Part shown: positions 1 through 7,083 of the stretch, one piece after another | Numbering within the stretch: position 1 is the first letter of the stretch | How the letters are laid out: every line of letters begins with the position of its first letter | Source of the DNA: Aliicoccus sp041838435 | Lineage (GTDB): Bacteria > Bacillota > Bacilli > Staphylococcales > Salinicoccaceae | NCBI GenBank assembly: GCA_041838435.1 | Contig: JBGYPO010000040.1 | Location: 1 to 24,178 of the forward strand | DNA length: 24,178 nucleotides | Direction of reading: 5' to 3' | Made by a program: the position numbers and the translations under genes | The notes under the pieces: model-generated | Told to the model about the DNA's origin: nothing | Databases searched by the model: none | The model's input: the letters and a program-made list of their open reading frames with translations, nothing else

Positions 1-225
1 TTCACGCGGAATCGATGATTTTTCTATTCCCGTTCCTACGACCACTTCATTTTTATAAAGTTCTGCTGAATCAAAATGACGGTATCCATTTTCAATTGCC
101 CAATCGACTTCTTCGGTATCCCCGCGCAGTGGGCCGTTATATTTATTGTCCACTGTACCAAACGTGTTTGTACCGCTGCCGACAACCGGAATTTTCACTT
201 CATCATTTAATTTAATATATTTCAT
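1..225 (-). CDS. aldo/keto reductase, N-terminal part (cut by window edge)
   Basis: This is the first 75 codons of an NAD(P)H-dependent aldo/keto reductase; the rest lies beyond the left edge. The ATG at 225-223 follows a strong AGGAGG (about 232-239) at normal spacing. The peptide begins MKYIKLNDEVKIPVVGSGTN and contains GYRHFDSAELYKNE, which carries the conserved catalytic Asp and Tyr of the family tetrad (D in HFDSA, Y in ELYKN); the Lys and His fall outside the window. Proteins of this family reduce aldehydes and ketones in the cytoplasm with a TIM-barrel fold. The gene is divergent from the FAD/Rieske gene at 390. The substrate cannot be inferred. The family call is firm. Confidence 0.9.
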   Translation of the reverse strand, partial: MKYIKLNDEVKIPVVGSGTNTFGTVDNKYNGPLRGDTEEVDWAIENGYRHFDSAELYKNEVVVGTGIEKSSIPRE

Positions 226-326
226 TGCTCTACCTCCTGAAATTTATATCAATTAATATTATAACTTGAATCACTGCTGAAGGTGTAAAGTGTGGACTGC
301 CAAATTCAGAAATATTAATTAATTTA

Positions 327-351
327 GAATAATCATTTTTAATGCGGGTAT
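327..351 (+). promoter_or_regulatory. possible SigB-type promoter of the FAD/Rieske gene
   Basis: GGGTAT at 346-351 is a perfect SigB -10 element. Thirteen bases upstream, GAATAA at 327-332 matches the SigB -35 consensus GTTTAA at only 4 of 6 positions. It lies 39 bp before the ATG. The weak -35 keeps this tentative. The rest of the 226-389 gap is plain AT-rich sequence with nothing else I can name. Confidence 0.3.
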
Positions 352-389
352 TTGATACACAAACATAGAAAAATGGGAGGGTCTTTATA

Positions 390-1868
390 ATGAGACGTGA
401 AAATATTTCTTATTGGACAAAGTCAGCACAAGTTAAAGAATTTCCGGCACTTGATGAAGCGATTAAAAGCGACGTATTGGTCATAGGCGGGGGGGTTGCA
501 GGAGTTTTATCGGCGTATGAACTCGCAAATATTAATCGCGATGTCACATTGCTCGACGGCCGGCGTCTTGTCAGAGAAACAACCGCAAATACTACAGCAA
601 AAATTACAGCACAGCACGGACCGATTTACCAAACGTTTATAAATAAATTCGATCAAGATACAGCACGGCTCATTTATGATTCGCAGATGGACGGTCTCGC
701 GAGAATCGCCGAGCTTGTAGAGAAATATGATATTGACTGTGATTTTGAGCGTCTGCCGAGTTTTTTAGTGACGGCGGGTGAACAAAAAGATGTCATTAAA
801 AAAGAAATTAAAGCATATGAAGACCTTGATATTCCACATAGAGTTCATGAAAATGGCATCGATCTTCCGATGGAAAATACATTTGCAGTTGAAATGCTGC
901 ACCAGGCCCAGTTCAACCCTGTTAAATTTCTTGCAGGCATGATTGACGTACTGGTTCAAAAAGGCGTAACAATATATGAGAATACACTCGTAAAATCTGT
1001 GAAAGATGAATATGTTGAAACGCTCAATGATATTCGCATTGATTATAATGATGTTGTTGTTGCAACACACTATCCAATCGTCGAGTTGAAGAACAATATT
1101 ATGAACCAGCTGCAGATTGAGCGTTCATATATCGTCTCGGCGCACTACGATAAACTGCCGCAGGGTATGTATAATTTACTCGATGAACCGACACGTTCAC
1201 TGCGGACTTACAAACATGAAGGTGGCACCGGTGTGTTAGTCGGTGGAGAAGACCATATTACAGGGACAGATGATGCGAAAGAGGTCTACAAAAATTTAAC
1301 AGATTATACAAAAGAACAGTTTGGTACAGACATTGCAGAAAAATGGTCAGCGCAGGATATGAAAACCGTAGACAGCCTGCCTTTAGTTGGCCGCGATGGA
1401 AAAAATAGTGAACATATTTACTTGCTTACCGGCTTTAATAAATTTGGTATGGCGAACTCGGCAATTGGTGCAGTCATCATTAAAGATCAGATATTAAAGA
1501 GTACTAATTTCTACAGTGAATTATTTGCACCAGACCGTATTAATACACTGGGCAAACAGGCGACAGCAGTCGGAAAGAAAGTTGTCGATATTGTAAAAGG
1601 TGAGAGTAAATCATTAAGTGAGTACAGCAGTGATGTCGACAAACTGGAGAACGGTGAGGCCGGGGTATTTCTACTGGATGGCAAACTGCGTGCAATTTAC
1701 AAAGACGATGACGGTAATAAGCATGAGACAGGTGCAGTCTGTACGCACATGGGCTGTATTGTGAACTTTAACCACGCTGAGAAATCATGGGACTGCCCAT
1801 GTCACGGTTCACGGTTTGACTGCAATGGTAAAGTATTGGAAGGTCCTGCTGTAAAGGATTTGTCATAA
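390..1868 (+). CDS. FAD-dependent oxidoreductase with C-terminal Rieske [2Fe-2S] domain (YhfW-like)
   Basis: A 492-residue cytoplasmic flavoprotein with two parts. The N-terminal DAO-type FAD domain shows the dinucleotide-binding motif VIGGGVAGVLSAYELA (about residues 31-46) followed by an acidic-end strand (VTLLDGRR). A C-terminal Rieske domain (about 430-490) has both cluster motifs: CTHMGC gives one Cys and one His, CPCHGSRF the second pair. The architecture and length match Bacillus YhfW-like proteins (about 500 aa); their substrate is not established. The ATG follows GGGAGGG at good spacing. The Rieske fold ends quickly after LEGPAVKDLS, slightly shorter than usual, but no key ligand is lost. 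A membrane protein follows 41 bp later and may be cotranscribed. Confidence 0.9.
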   Translation: MRRENISYWTKSAQVKEFPALDEAIKSDVLVIGGGVAGVLSAYELANINRDVTLLDGRRLVRETTANTTAKITAQHGPIYQTFINKFDQDTARLIYDSQMDGLARIAELVEKYDIDCDFERLPSFLVTAGEQKDVIKKEIKAYEDLDIPHRVHENGIDLPMENTFAVEMLHQAQFNPVKFLAGMIDVLVQKGVTIYENTLVKSVKDEYVETLNDIRIDYNDVVVATHYPIVELKNNIMNQLQIERSYIVSAHYDKLPQGMYNLLDEPTRSLRTYKHEGGTGVLVGGEDHITGTDDAKEVYKNLTDYTKEQFGTDIAEKWSAQDMKTVDSLPLVGRDGKNSEHIYLLTGFNKFGMANSAIGAVIIKDQILKSTNFYSELFAPDRINTLGKQATAVGKKVVDIVKGESKSLSEYSSDVDKLENGEAGVFLLDGKLRAIYKDDDGNKHETGAVCTHMGCIVNFNHAEKSWDCPCHGSRFDCNGKVLEGPAVKDLS

Positions 1869-1909
1869 GCAAATCAAGTATAGAAGTGTTTTACACAGGG
1901 GTGGTATAA

Positions 1910-2446
1910 ATGGAATTCGAATTTGTAAGAGACTACGCGATGTACGCTGCGATATTTGGGTTGCTCAGTTTCATCTGGTTTATCTGGGCACAGGAACGGC
2001 CGCGGCAGGCGTGGCGTAAATATTTGTGGATTGTTTCAGGGCTGGCACTTGTTGTCAGTCTTGTTGGTATTTTCTTAAGCGTCACTAATTGGGACGCTGC
2101 AACGTCATTGCGGGATGCGGGTGTGCTCTCTATGTATCTCACAGTATTTTTCACACTGCTCGTTATTGGTGTGATAGTGAGTATTATTTTGTCACGCAAT
2201 AATAAGCGTGATCTTATTGCGCCCTGGGTCACATTTCTTGTCGGTGTACAATTTAACTGGCTGGTCAGAGTGTTTAATGATTTTGGTTTGTACCTGCTCG
2301 GCTTTTTAATAGTTGCTGTTGCATTATTGGCACCGCACTTTGCACGTCGATGGAATGTTGCAAGCAGTGCAGTTACAGGGATTGGTGCAGGAACCGTAAT
2401 GTTACTGTTTGCTGTGTTTGGCCTGGTGAGGTTTTTCCTCGCATAA
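1910..2446 (+). CDS. polytopic membrane protein of unknown function
   Basis: A 178-residue, very hydrophobic protein that I do not recognise. It shows about six membrane segments: roughly residues 10-27, 38-59, 73-95, 104-122, 126-145 and 151-177. Short basic stretches follow some of them (RPRQAWRK, RNNKRD, ARRW), giving a plausible topology. There is no signal peptide beyond the first helix and no metal or catalytic motif that I can see. The start is supported by a GGGGTGG ribosome binding site. It sits 41 bp downstream of the FAD/Rieske gene on the same strand, so an operon is likely, and a role in anchoring or serving that redox protein is possible but not shown. It converges on the nitronate monooxygenase gene. 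Confidence 0.75.
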   Translation: MEFEFVRDYAMYAAIFGLLSFIWFIWAQERPRQAWRKYLWIVSGLALVVSLVGIFLSVTNWDAATSLRDAGVLSMYLTVFFTLLVIGVIVSIILSRNNKRDLIAPWVTFLVGVQFNWLVRVFNDFGLYLLGFLIVAVALLAPHFARRWNVASSAVTGIGAGTVMLLFAVFGLVRFFLA

Positions 2447-2471
2447 AATAACTTCTGATTATCGGGTTGGA

Positions 2472-2556
2472 ATCTCAAATAGATTTTTCGCGAACATATC
2501 GAAAGATAATGTTTGAAATTAATGAGCTTTATAGTTTTTCTCAATCTATTTGAGAT
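2472..2556. repeat. 14-nt inverted repeat with nested hairpin between convergent genes
   Basis: ATCTCAAATAGATT at 2472-2485 is the exact reverse complement of 2543-2556. The right arm includes the last codons and TAG stop of the nitronate monooxygenase gene. Nested between the arms is a second dyad, AACATATC (2493-2500) and GATAATGTT (2505-2513), around a GAAA tetraloop. The position between convergent genes suggests a bidirectional 3'-end structure. The U-run (2485-2489) follows the left arm rather than the closed stem, so it is not a canonical intrinsic terminator. Confidence 0.55.
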
Positions 2557-3619
2557 CCGCCCGAATTCTTTCAACATCACTTACAATCGCCTCGATTAGA
2601 CATTGAGCCGATTGTTTTTTATTTGAACGAATGTTTTGACCGCTCCATAAGGCCATCAATTCAGGATTGTTTTGTACGCCCGCTTCTAACCGTATGATTG
2701 ATGTCAGCATGTGCTGGATGGGGTAAGGCGCAAAACTATCTTCCATGCCGGTCATTTTATCGGTAAAATTGTTGCGTATGCCGCGCGCCGGCTTACCGCT
2801 AAACGCAGATGTCATGATGGTGTCTGTCTCGACACTGTTTAAAATGGAGGACTGATGATTTACATTGGTACCACTCTCAAAGGTTGTCAAAAAGGCCGTG
2901 CCAATTTGCCCACCGGCAGCGCCGAGAATTAAACTGGCAATCACACCACGTCCGTCGTTGATGCCACCGGCAGCAATTACAGGAATATCAACCGCGTCAG
3001 CAGCCTGCGGCACGAGTGCCATCGTTCCAATCATCGCTTCATGAAATCCATCATCGAAACTCCCGCGATGTCCACCGGCTTCGCTTCCCTGCATTACAAC
3101 GGCATCCATACCTTTTTCGGCGTTGATTTGTGCTTCTGACACAGTCGTCGCTGTGCCAATTGTTTTGATGCCATGGCTTTTCAGCTGCTTCATCACATCC
3201 ATGTGAGGCACACCGAACGTAAAACTGCAGATCGGCACTTTCATATCTATAATTACTTTAATCTGCTCATCAAACATGTTGAGGTTCTCAACATCAATTT
3301 CAGGAAGATTATCTATACCGAGTTCTTTGTACATCGGGTGAAGCGCTGCTTTCGATTTGTCGATTTGTGTTTTATCGACATTGAGAGGTTCCGGTACAAA
3401 CAGGTTCACTGCAAAAGGTTTGTCTGTCAGTGCCTTGACCTGTGTAATTATCGCGCGCGTTTTATCCGGTGATAAATAACCTGCACCAATCGTACCCAGT
3501 GCACCACTGTTCGACACGGCTGCAACGAGTTCAGGTGTCGTTACACCACCAGCCATCCCAGCCTGGATAATTGGATATTTTATATTGAGCAATTCAGTCA
3601 ACCGATTTTCATTCCACAT
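2546..3619 (-). CDS. nitronate monooxygenase (2-nitropropane dioxygenase family)
   Basis: A 357-residue FMN-dependent TIM-barrel enzyme that oxidises alkyl nitronates, such as propionate 3-nitronate, with O2. Family hallmarks are visible: YPIIQAGMAGG near residue 15-25, the catalytic-region motif QGSEAGGHRG with the conserved His near residue 184, and the FMN phosphate-binding segments PVIAAGGINDGRG (about 213-225) and GAAGGQIGTAFL (about 233-244). The length fits the family. The ATG follows GGAGGTGAC. It is the last gene of a leftward set: photolyase, then S51-like peptidase, then this gene, with only 21 bp between peptidase stop and this start. A role in detoxifying nitro compounds is known for the family; the physiological substrate here is unknown. 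Confidence 0.9.
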   Translation of the reverse strand: MWNENRLTELLNIKYPIIQAGMAGGVTTPELVAAVSNSGALGTIGAGYLSPDKTRAIITQVKALTDKPFAVNLFVPEPLNVDKTQIDKSKAALHPMYKELGIDNLPEIDVENLNMFDEQIKVIIDMKVPICSFTFGVPHMDVMKQLKSHGIKTIGTATTVSEAQINAEKGMDAVVMQGSEAGGHRGSFDDGFHEAMIGTMALVPQAADAVDIPVIAAGGINDGRGVIASLILGAAGGQIGTAFLTTFESGTNVNHQSSILNSVETDTIMTSAFSGKPARGIRNNFTDKMTGMEDSFAPYPIQHMLTSIIRLEAGVQNNPELMALWSGQNIRSNKKQSAQCLIEAIVSDVERIRADLK

Positions 3620-3640
3620 GTTGTCACCTCCTGTCTTGCT

Positions 3641-4375
3641 TCAGACTCCCGTCACTTCACCATCCGCACCAATCGATGTAATCTGTCCGTCTTTCATATA
3701 ATAGGCTTTCCCGCAGAGATATAGCGCATCATCCTTTTTCATAAAATAAACCCCATCCTCAATCGCGTAAATATCTTCTCTATAAGAGTCTTTCAAAGCG
3801 ATATCATTCACCATATCCAGACCGTCCAGCATTAAATCTTTGAAATATTGATAGTGGGGAAATATCCGTTTATTATATAAACCTAGACCTTCGAAATATC
3901 TGATGTAGCTTGGATCCAGTGCTTCACCATCTTCTTCCGGTATTGAATATACGATATCTGCTGCATTCATTGAACCGGCACTCAGTGCGACAATCACGCC
4001 ATTAAAGTCGTGAATTTTGTCGCGTAAGTTAATTTCTTTAAAAAATTTATTTTGCGTGGGCACATGGCCGCCGGACAAAATCAACACATCGCAGCGATGA
4101 ATATCATAATCACTTCTGGCATCATACACGTCCATCTGTTGAATCGAAAGGTTACTCATCTCCATAGACTTTCGATACATATTCAGATAAAAATCGTTGT
4201 TTTCGTAAGTTGTGGGATTAGAGCTGATCATCAATACTTTTGCATTGTCAGGCCAATTCTCACTTAATCGTGTTAGGAAATTATTATCATTTTTAATAGG
4301 TACCGGGTATTCCGCACCATCTTCATCAAACTCAGTTGTCATCATGCTGCTTGTAAAAAAACATATCTGTGCCAT
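3641..4375 (-). CDS. peptidase S51 (dipeptidase E-like) / class I glutamine amidotransferase-like protein
   Basis: A 244-residue cytoplasmic protein of the S51 family. The nucleophile elbow ALSAGSMNAAD places the probable catalytic Ser at residue 132, preceded by the LILSGGHVPTQNKFF segment typical of these folds (around 98-112), and PHYQYF supplies a candidate catalytic His near residue 174. S51 members include Asp-specific dipeptidase and cyanophycinase; many Bacillales paralogues are uncharacterised, so substrate specificity is open. The GGH in place of the common GGN after the strand is a small deviation. The start has a GGAGGAACC binding site. It lies 39 bp downstream of the photolyase and 21 bp upstream of the nitronate monooxygenase, consistent with one transcript. 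Confidence 0.8.
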   Translation of the reverse strand: MAQICFFTSSMMTTEFDEDGAEYPVPIKNDNNFLTRLSENWPDNAKVLMISSNPTTYENNDFYLNMYRKSMEMSNLSIQQMDVYDARSDYDIHRCDVLILSGGHVPTQNKFFKEINLRDKIHDFNGVIVALSAGSMNAADIVYSIPEEDGEALDPSYIRYFEGLGLYNKRIFPHYQYFKDLMLDGLDMVNDIALKDSYREDIYAIEDGVYFMKKDDALYLCGKAYYMKDGQITSIGADGEVTGV

Positions 4376-4414
4376 GAAGGTTCCTCCATTCGGATTGATT
4401 TGAGCTGCAGTTAT

Positions 4415-5791
4415 TTAAAAACTTTCAAATTTATTGACCATGTGGTCGCGCTGGGTTTTGTGATCGACAATAAAATACGGATAATCGACACCGAGCGTGA
4501 TGTTGTAATCACCCTTCAAAGCCGCTTCATATTTAATGGGGTGGTGTATAAATTTAACCGGCACATCTTTAAACACCGGGAAATACTGCTTAATATAAGC
4601 GCCATCGCCTAAAAACCTTTCACTTTGACGGATTGGATTAAACACCCGGAAATAAGGGACTGCGTCCGATCCCGTCGACGCGGACCACTGCCAGCCGTGG
4701 ACATTTGATGCATTATCATAATCAATCAACTGCCTGCGAAAGTATTCCTCACCGAGGCGCCAGTCAATGAATAAATCCTTCGTTAAAAATTGAGATACCA
4801 CCATGCGCGTCCGGTTATGCATAAAACCGGTTTGTCTCAGCTCATTCATCGCGGCATCAATGATTGGATAACCAGTCTCGCCGTCCTTCCAGCGTCTGAA
4901 ATGTTCTGCGTTGTCCGACCATTTCATGTCACGATATTTTTCTTTAAATGAAGAAGTTGCAGCTTCCGGAAACTGCGTCATCAGTACATAGTAAAACTCC
5001 CTAAACATTAACTCCCGGATAAAAGCCTCGTACGCCGTTTCATCATCATGCAGACGCGCGAGTAAATCATTCATGATTTGGCGGATATCGAGTAAGCCAT
5101 ATGCCAGCGCAATGCTGAGTTGACTCGTTCGAATGTCAGACAAATAGTCCCTGTTTTTAAGGTAATCTTCAATATGCATATCAAGGAAGTCCTGCCATTT
5201 ATGCTGTGCTTCTTTTTCCCCGGTGCCATGATGTGTATGAGTTAATTCGTATATATCCTGAGACGGTGCTGTTTTATCGGCTAATTCTTTAATATTATAT
5301 GCAGGTATAACAGTATGTTTGAGCTGGGATCTATTCTTTTTGTAAAAAGGTGTAAACACTAAATAAGGTGAACCGTCAGACTTTAACGTTTGGGATGGTT
5401 TTAAATAGTGATTTGCTTTAATAGGATGGATCTCGATATTTAGTTGATGCAACGCTTTCGCGAGTGTCGGCGCATCATACTTGGGACTGTGATAACTCAT
5501 AATATCCGGTGCCATCACGACATTTGTAATTTGTTTAGTCTGAATAAACGGGATGAAATCCCCGCGCGGCATCACATGCGGCATAATGCCATGGGCATGG
5601 AGCTCTTTAACGAAACGCTGGAGTGTCCCGACATAGAAATTTTCTTTAATTGAGCTCGCATCCGAATGGTCTTCCTGCAACAGGACGATATAGATGTTGT
5701 CATACGCATCCTTATTTTCTGTGACAGCCTGAAGCAATGGATTATGCTGCAGCCGGAATACCCGGTTCAGTAGAACTGCGATATTTTTCAT
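4415..5791 (-). CDS. phr: deoxyribodipyrimidine photolyase (class I CPD photolyase)
   Basis: A 458-residue light-driven DNA repair flavoenzyme that splits cyclobutane pyrimidine dimers. The N-terminal alpha/beta antenna domain spans about 1-130 and the FAD domain about 200-458. Aligning from memory to the E. coli enzyme, the electron-transfer Trp triad is intact (W291, W344, W367), the flavin-contacting Asn is N363, and Met345 and Trp384 equivalents are M330 and W369. The substrate-side Glu274 equivalent is E260, but the Trp277 equivalent is F263 (ELMFREFY). The motif GWQWSASTGSDAVPYFRVFN is near residues 366-385. The start has AAGGTGATC upstream. It heads a leftward operon with the S51-like peptidase and nitronate monooxygenase. 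The F263 change makes a small specificity shift conceivable. Confidence 0.93.
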   Translation of the reverse strand: MKNIAVLLNRVFRLQHNPLLQAVTENKDAYDNIYIVLLQEDHSDASSIKENFYVGTLQRFVKELHAHGIMPHVMPRGDFIPFIQTKQITNVVMAPDIMSYHSPKYDAPTLAKALHQLNIEIHPIKANHYLKPSQTLKSDGSPYLVFTPFYKKNRSQLKHTVIPAYNIKELADKTAPSQDIYELTHTHHGTGEKEAQHKWQDFLDMHIEDYLKNRDYLSDIRTSQLSIALAYGLLDIRQIMNDLLARLHDDETAYEAFIRELMFREFYYVLMTQFPEAATSSFKEKYRDMKWSDNAEHFRRWKDGETGYPIIDAAMNELRQTGFMHNRTRMVVSQFLTKDLFIDWRLGEEYFRRQLIDYDNASNVHGWQWSASTGSDAVPYFRVFNPIRQSERFLGDGAYIKQYFPVFKDVPVKFIHHPIKYEAALKGDYNITLGVDYPYFIVDHKTQRDHMVNKFESF

Positions 5792-5812
5792 GGTTGATCA
5801 CCTTTTTAAAGT

Positions 5813-5835
5813 TAGTATAGGTTCATCTTATACTA
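5813..5835 (-). promoter_or_regulatory. inverted repeat upstream of the photolyase start
   Basis: TAGTATA and TATACTA form a perfect 7-bp dyad with a 9-nt centre, 22-44 bp ahead of the photolyase ATG. The right half overlaps a TATAGTATAA stretch that could serve as a -10 element on the minus strand. It could be an operator or a 5'-UTR hairpin. AT-richness makes chance occurrence possible. Confidence 0.3.
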
Positions 5836-5900
5836 TATAATCCATCGTGCGCCACAACACTGGAATGTTTGGTGTATTTGCAGTTAAGGTTAAATTTAAT

Positions 5901-5934
5901 ATAAAAAGAGACTGGATATATGTATCCAGCCTCT
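5901..5934 (-). terminator. intrinsic terminator of the NAD(P)-binding protein gene
   Basis: On the minus strand a 12-bp stem (arms 5923-5934 and 5907-5918, one G.T pair) closes a 4-nt loop and is followed by a T-run (5902-5907). It sits just beyond the stop of the gene at 5947 and points leftward. Confidence 0.9.
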
Positions 5935-5946
5935 GTAACAGGTGTA

Positions 5947-6591
5947 TTAAATTCCGCCCAAAGCATCTTTGATCGATGTCCCGCCTGCCACGACGTCGAA
6001 TGAACGCTTAAATGTATTTTCCATTTCTAAAGCGTAATAGATAGTCTGTGCAATATCCTCACGGGGAACTTCTGCGATGTCCTGCTCTTTAGCAATCTCA
6101 ACATTGCCTGTTCCCGCCTCATTGTTTAACATCCCCGGACGAATAATTGTATAGTTCAAATCCGTTCGTTCGAGAATTTTATCGGCGTGATGTTTTGCAG
6201 CCATATAATAACTCATGCTGTCACCCCATTTGTCCCGGTCGTTGGACAGCATGCTGCTCACCATGATAAAACGCTCAACACCAGCCTGTTCTGCCGCTTC
6301 AATTGTTTTGGCAGCACCATCCAAATCGATTAGAATAGTTTTGTCAGCACCGGTATTTCCACCGGAACCTGCTGCAAACACTATTGCGTCACTGCCTTTT
6401 GCAGCTTCAACGATGTCATCAACGCTGCCTTCCAAATCTGCGAGTTTTGCTTCAACACCCATATCCTTAAACTTTTCAACCTGTTCTTCTTTCCTAACCA
6501 TAGCTCTAGCCGTATGTTCCTCGCTATCTTTTAATAAGTGAATTAGATGTTGTCCAATCTGTCCATTTGCTCCAACTACGAAAACTTTCAT
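5947..6591 (-). CDS. NAD(P)-binding Rossmann protein, atypical SDR / NmrA-like (YhfK-like)
   Basis: A 214-residue single-domain atypical short-chain dehydrogenase. The dinucleotide motif VGANGQIGQHL (residues 6-16) is the GxxGxxG signature of this group. MVSSMLSND and YYMAAKHHADKIL give a YxxxK-like pair (Y near 147), and NYTIIRPGMLNNE resembles the substrate-side loop of extended SDRs. Length and pattern match Bacillus YhfK and other small sugar-epimerase-like proteins whose reactions are mostly unknown. A binding site AAAGGAG precedes the ATG with a rather long spacing. It is transcribed alone, with its own promoter candidate and a strong terminator. Many relatives respond to oxidative or electrophile stress, but nothing here proves that. 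Confidence 0.85.
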   Translation of the reverse strand: MKVFVVGANGQIGQHLIHLLKDSEEHTARAMVRKEEQVEKFKDMGVEAKLADLEGSVDDIVEAAKGSDAIVFAAGSGGNTGADKTILIDLDGAAKTIEAAEQAGVERFIMVSSMLSNDRDKWGDSMSYYMAAKHHADKILERTDLNYTIIRPGMLNNEAGTGNVEIAKEQDIAEVPREDIAQTIYYALEMENTFKRSFDVVAGGTSIKDALGGI

Positions 6592-6655
6592 GTACGATCA
6601 AACTCCTTTTCATTACAAATTAAATTGATATTATTATTCTGATAAAGTAACGAGT

Positions 6656-6698
6656 ACCAATTGGTGAACAGTATACAGGGATAATTTCTATGGTACAA
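6656..6698 (-). promoter_or_regulatory. SigA-type promoter with palindrome at the start site, for the gene at 5947-6591
   Basis: On the minus strand TTGTAC (6698-6693) and TATACT (6675-6670) are separated by exactly 17 bp. The perfect palindrome ACCAATTGGT (6656-6665) lies at the expected transcription start, where a repressor could act. Confidence 0.45.
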
Positions 6699-6740
6699 AT
6701 GTGTGAATTGGATGGTGTTTTTTGTTTCTGGAGGTTTGGC

Positions 6741-6968
6741 GTGCGGCAGAGCGTGAAATCCTGAGCTGCCGCACACGCAGAGTCGTTTCATGTGCGTCAG
6801 GCCGTGAAATCTTGAGTTGCCGCACACGAAGAGTGTTTTTATGTGCGTCAGACCGCGAAATCTTGAGCTGCCGCACACGCCGAGTGTTTTTATGTGCGGC
6901 AGAGTGTGAAATCTCGAGTTGCCGCACACGCCACGTGCACCACGACCTAAAAACCAGTGCTGGTGCAC
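6741..6968. repeat. array 1: palindromic 34-nt units in 51-nt register (four type A, one type B)
   Basis: Four type A units lie at 6741-6774, 6792-6825, 6843-6876 and 6894-6927. Each is 34 nt with 9-nt arms GTGCGGCAG or GTGCGTCAG and (C/T)TGCCGCAC around a 16-nt centre containing GAAATC. The linkers are 17 nt and similar to one another (for example ACGAAGAGTGTTTTTAT), so the period is exactly 51 nt. A type B unit at 6935-6968, also 34 nt, has arms GTGCACCA and TGGTGCAC and follows after only 7 nt. The array fills the gap between two divergent genes. Long frames run through it on both strands only because 51 is a multiple of three. Linkers are conserved, so this is not a CRISPR array. I know of no named family for it. 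Confidence 0.9.
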
Positions 6969-7016
6969 GCGGGCAGCATTCTTCATCCAAAGATAACGGC
7001 AAACCCCAATCCACCA

Positions 7017-7045
7017 TTGCCCAATCTCTCAATTTATCGTAAGAT
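7017..7045 (+). promoter_or_regulatory. possible promoter of the NCS2 permease gene
   Basis: TTGCCC (7017-7022) and TAAGAT (7040-7045) are spaced by 17 bp, each matching consensus at 4 of 6 positions, about 40 bp before the ATG. I see no purine riboswitch in this leader. Confidence 0.3.
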
Positions 7046-7083
7046 TATCTAGGTGTTTAATCGTATTAAAGGGAGATTGAATA

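Noticed and set aside
1933..2580. 215-codon minus-strand frame over the membrane protein gene
   Set aside because: It is a shadow of the membrane protein on the other strand, lacks a ribosome site and runs through an intergenic hairpin.
6588..7042. Open frames of 106-132 codons on both strands through array 1, giving 17-residue repeat proteins
   Set aside because: They arise because the 51-nt period is a multiple of three and stop-free; several frames on both strands are open at once, without ribosome sites, and the dyad structure is conserved rather than one reading frame.
7000..7083. Purine riboswitch before the NCS2 permease
   Set aside because: No conserved purine aptamer core or P1-P3 arrangement is visible in this short leader.
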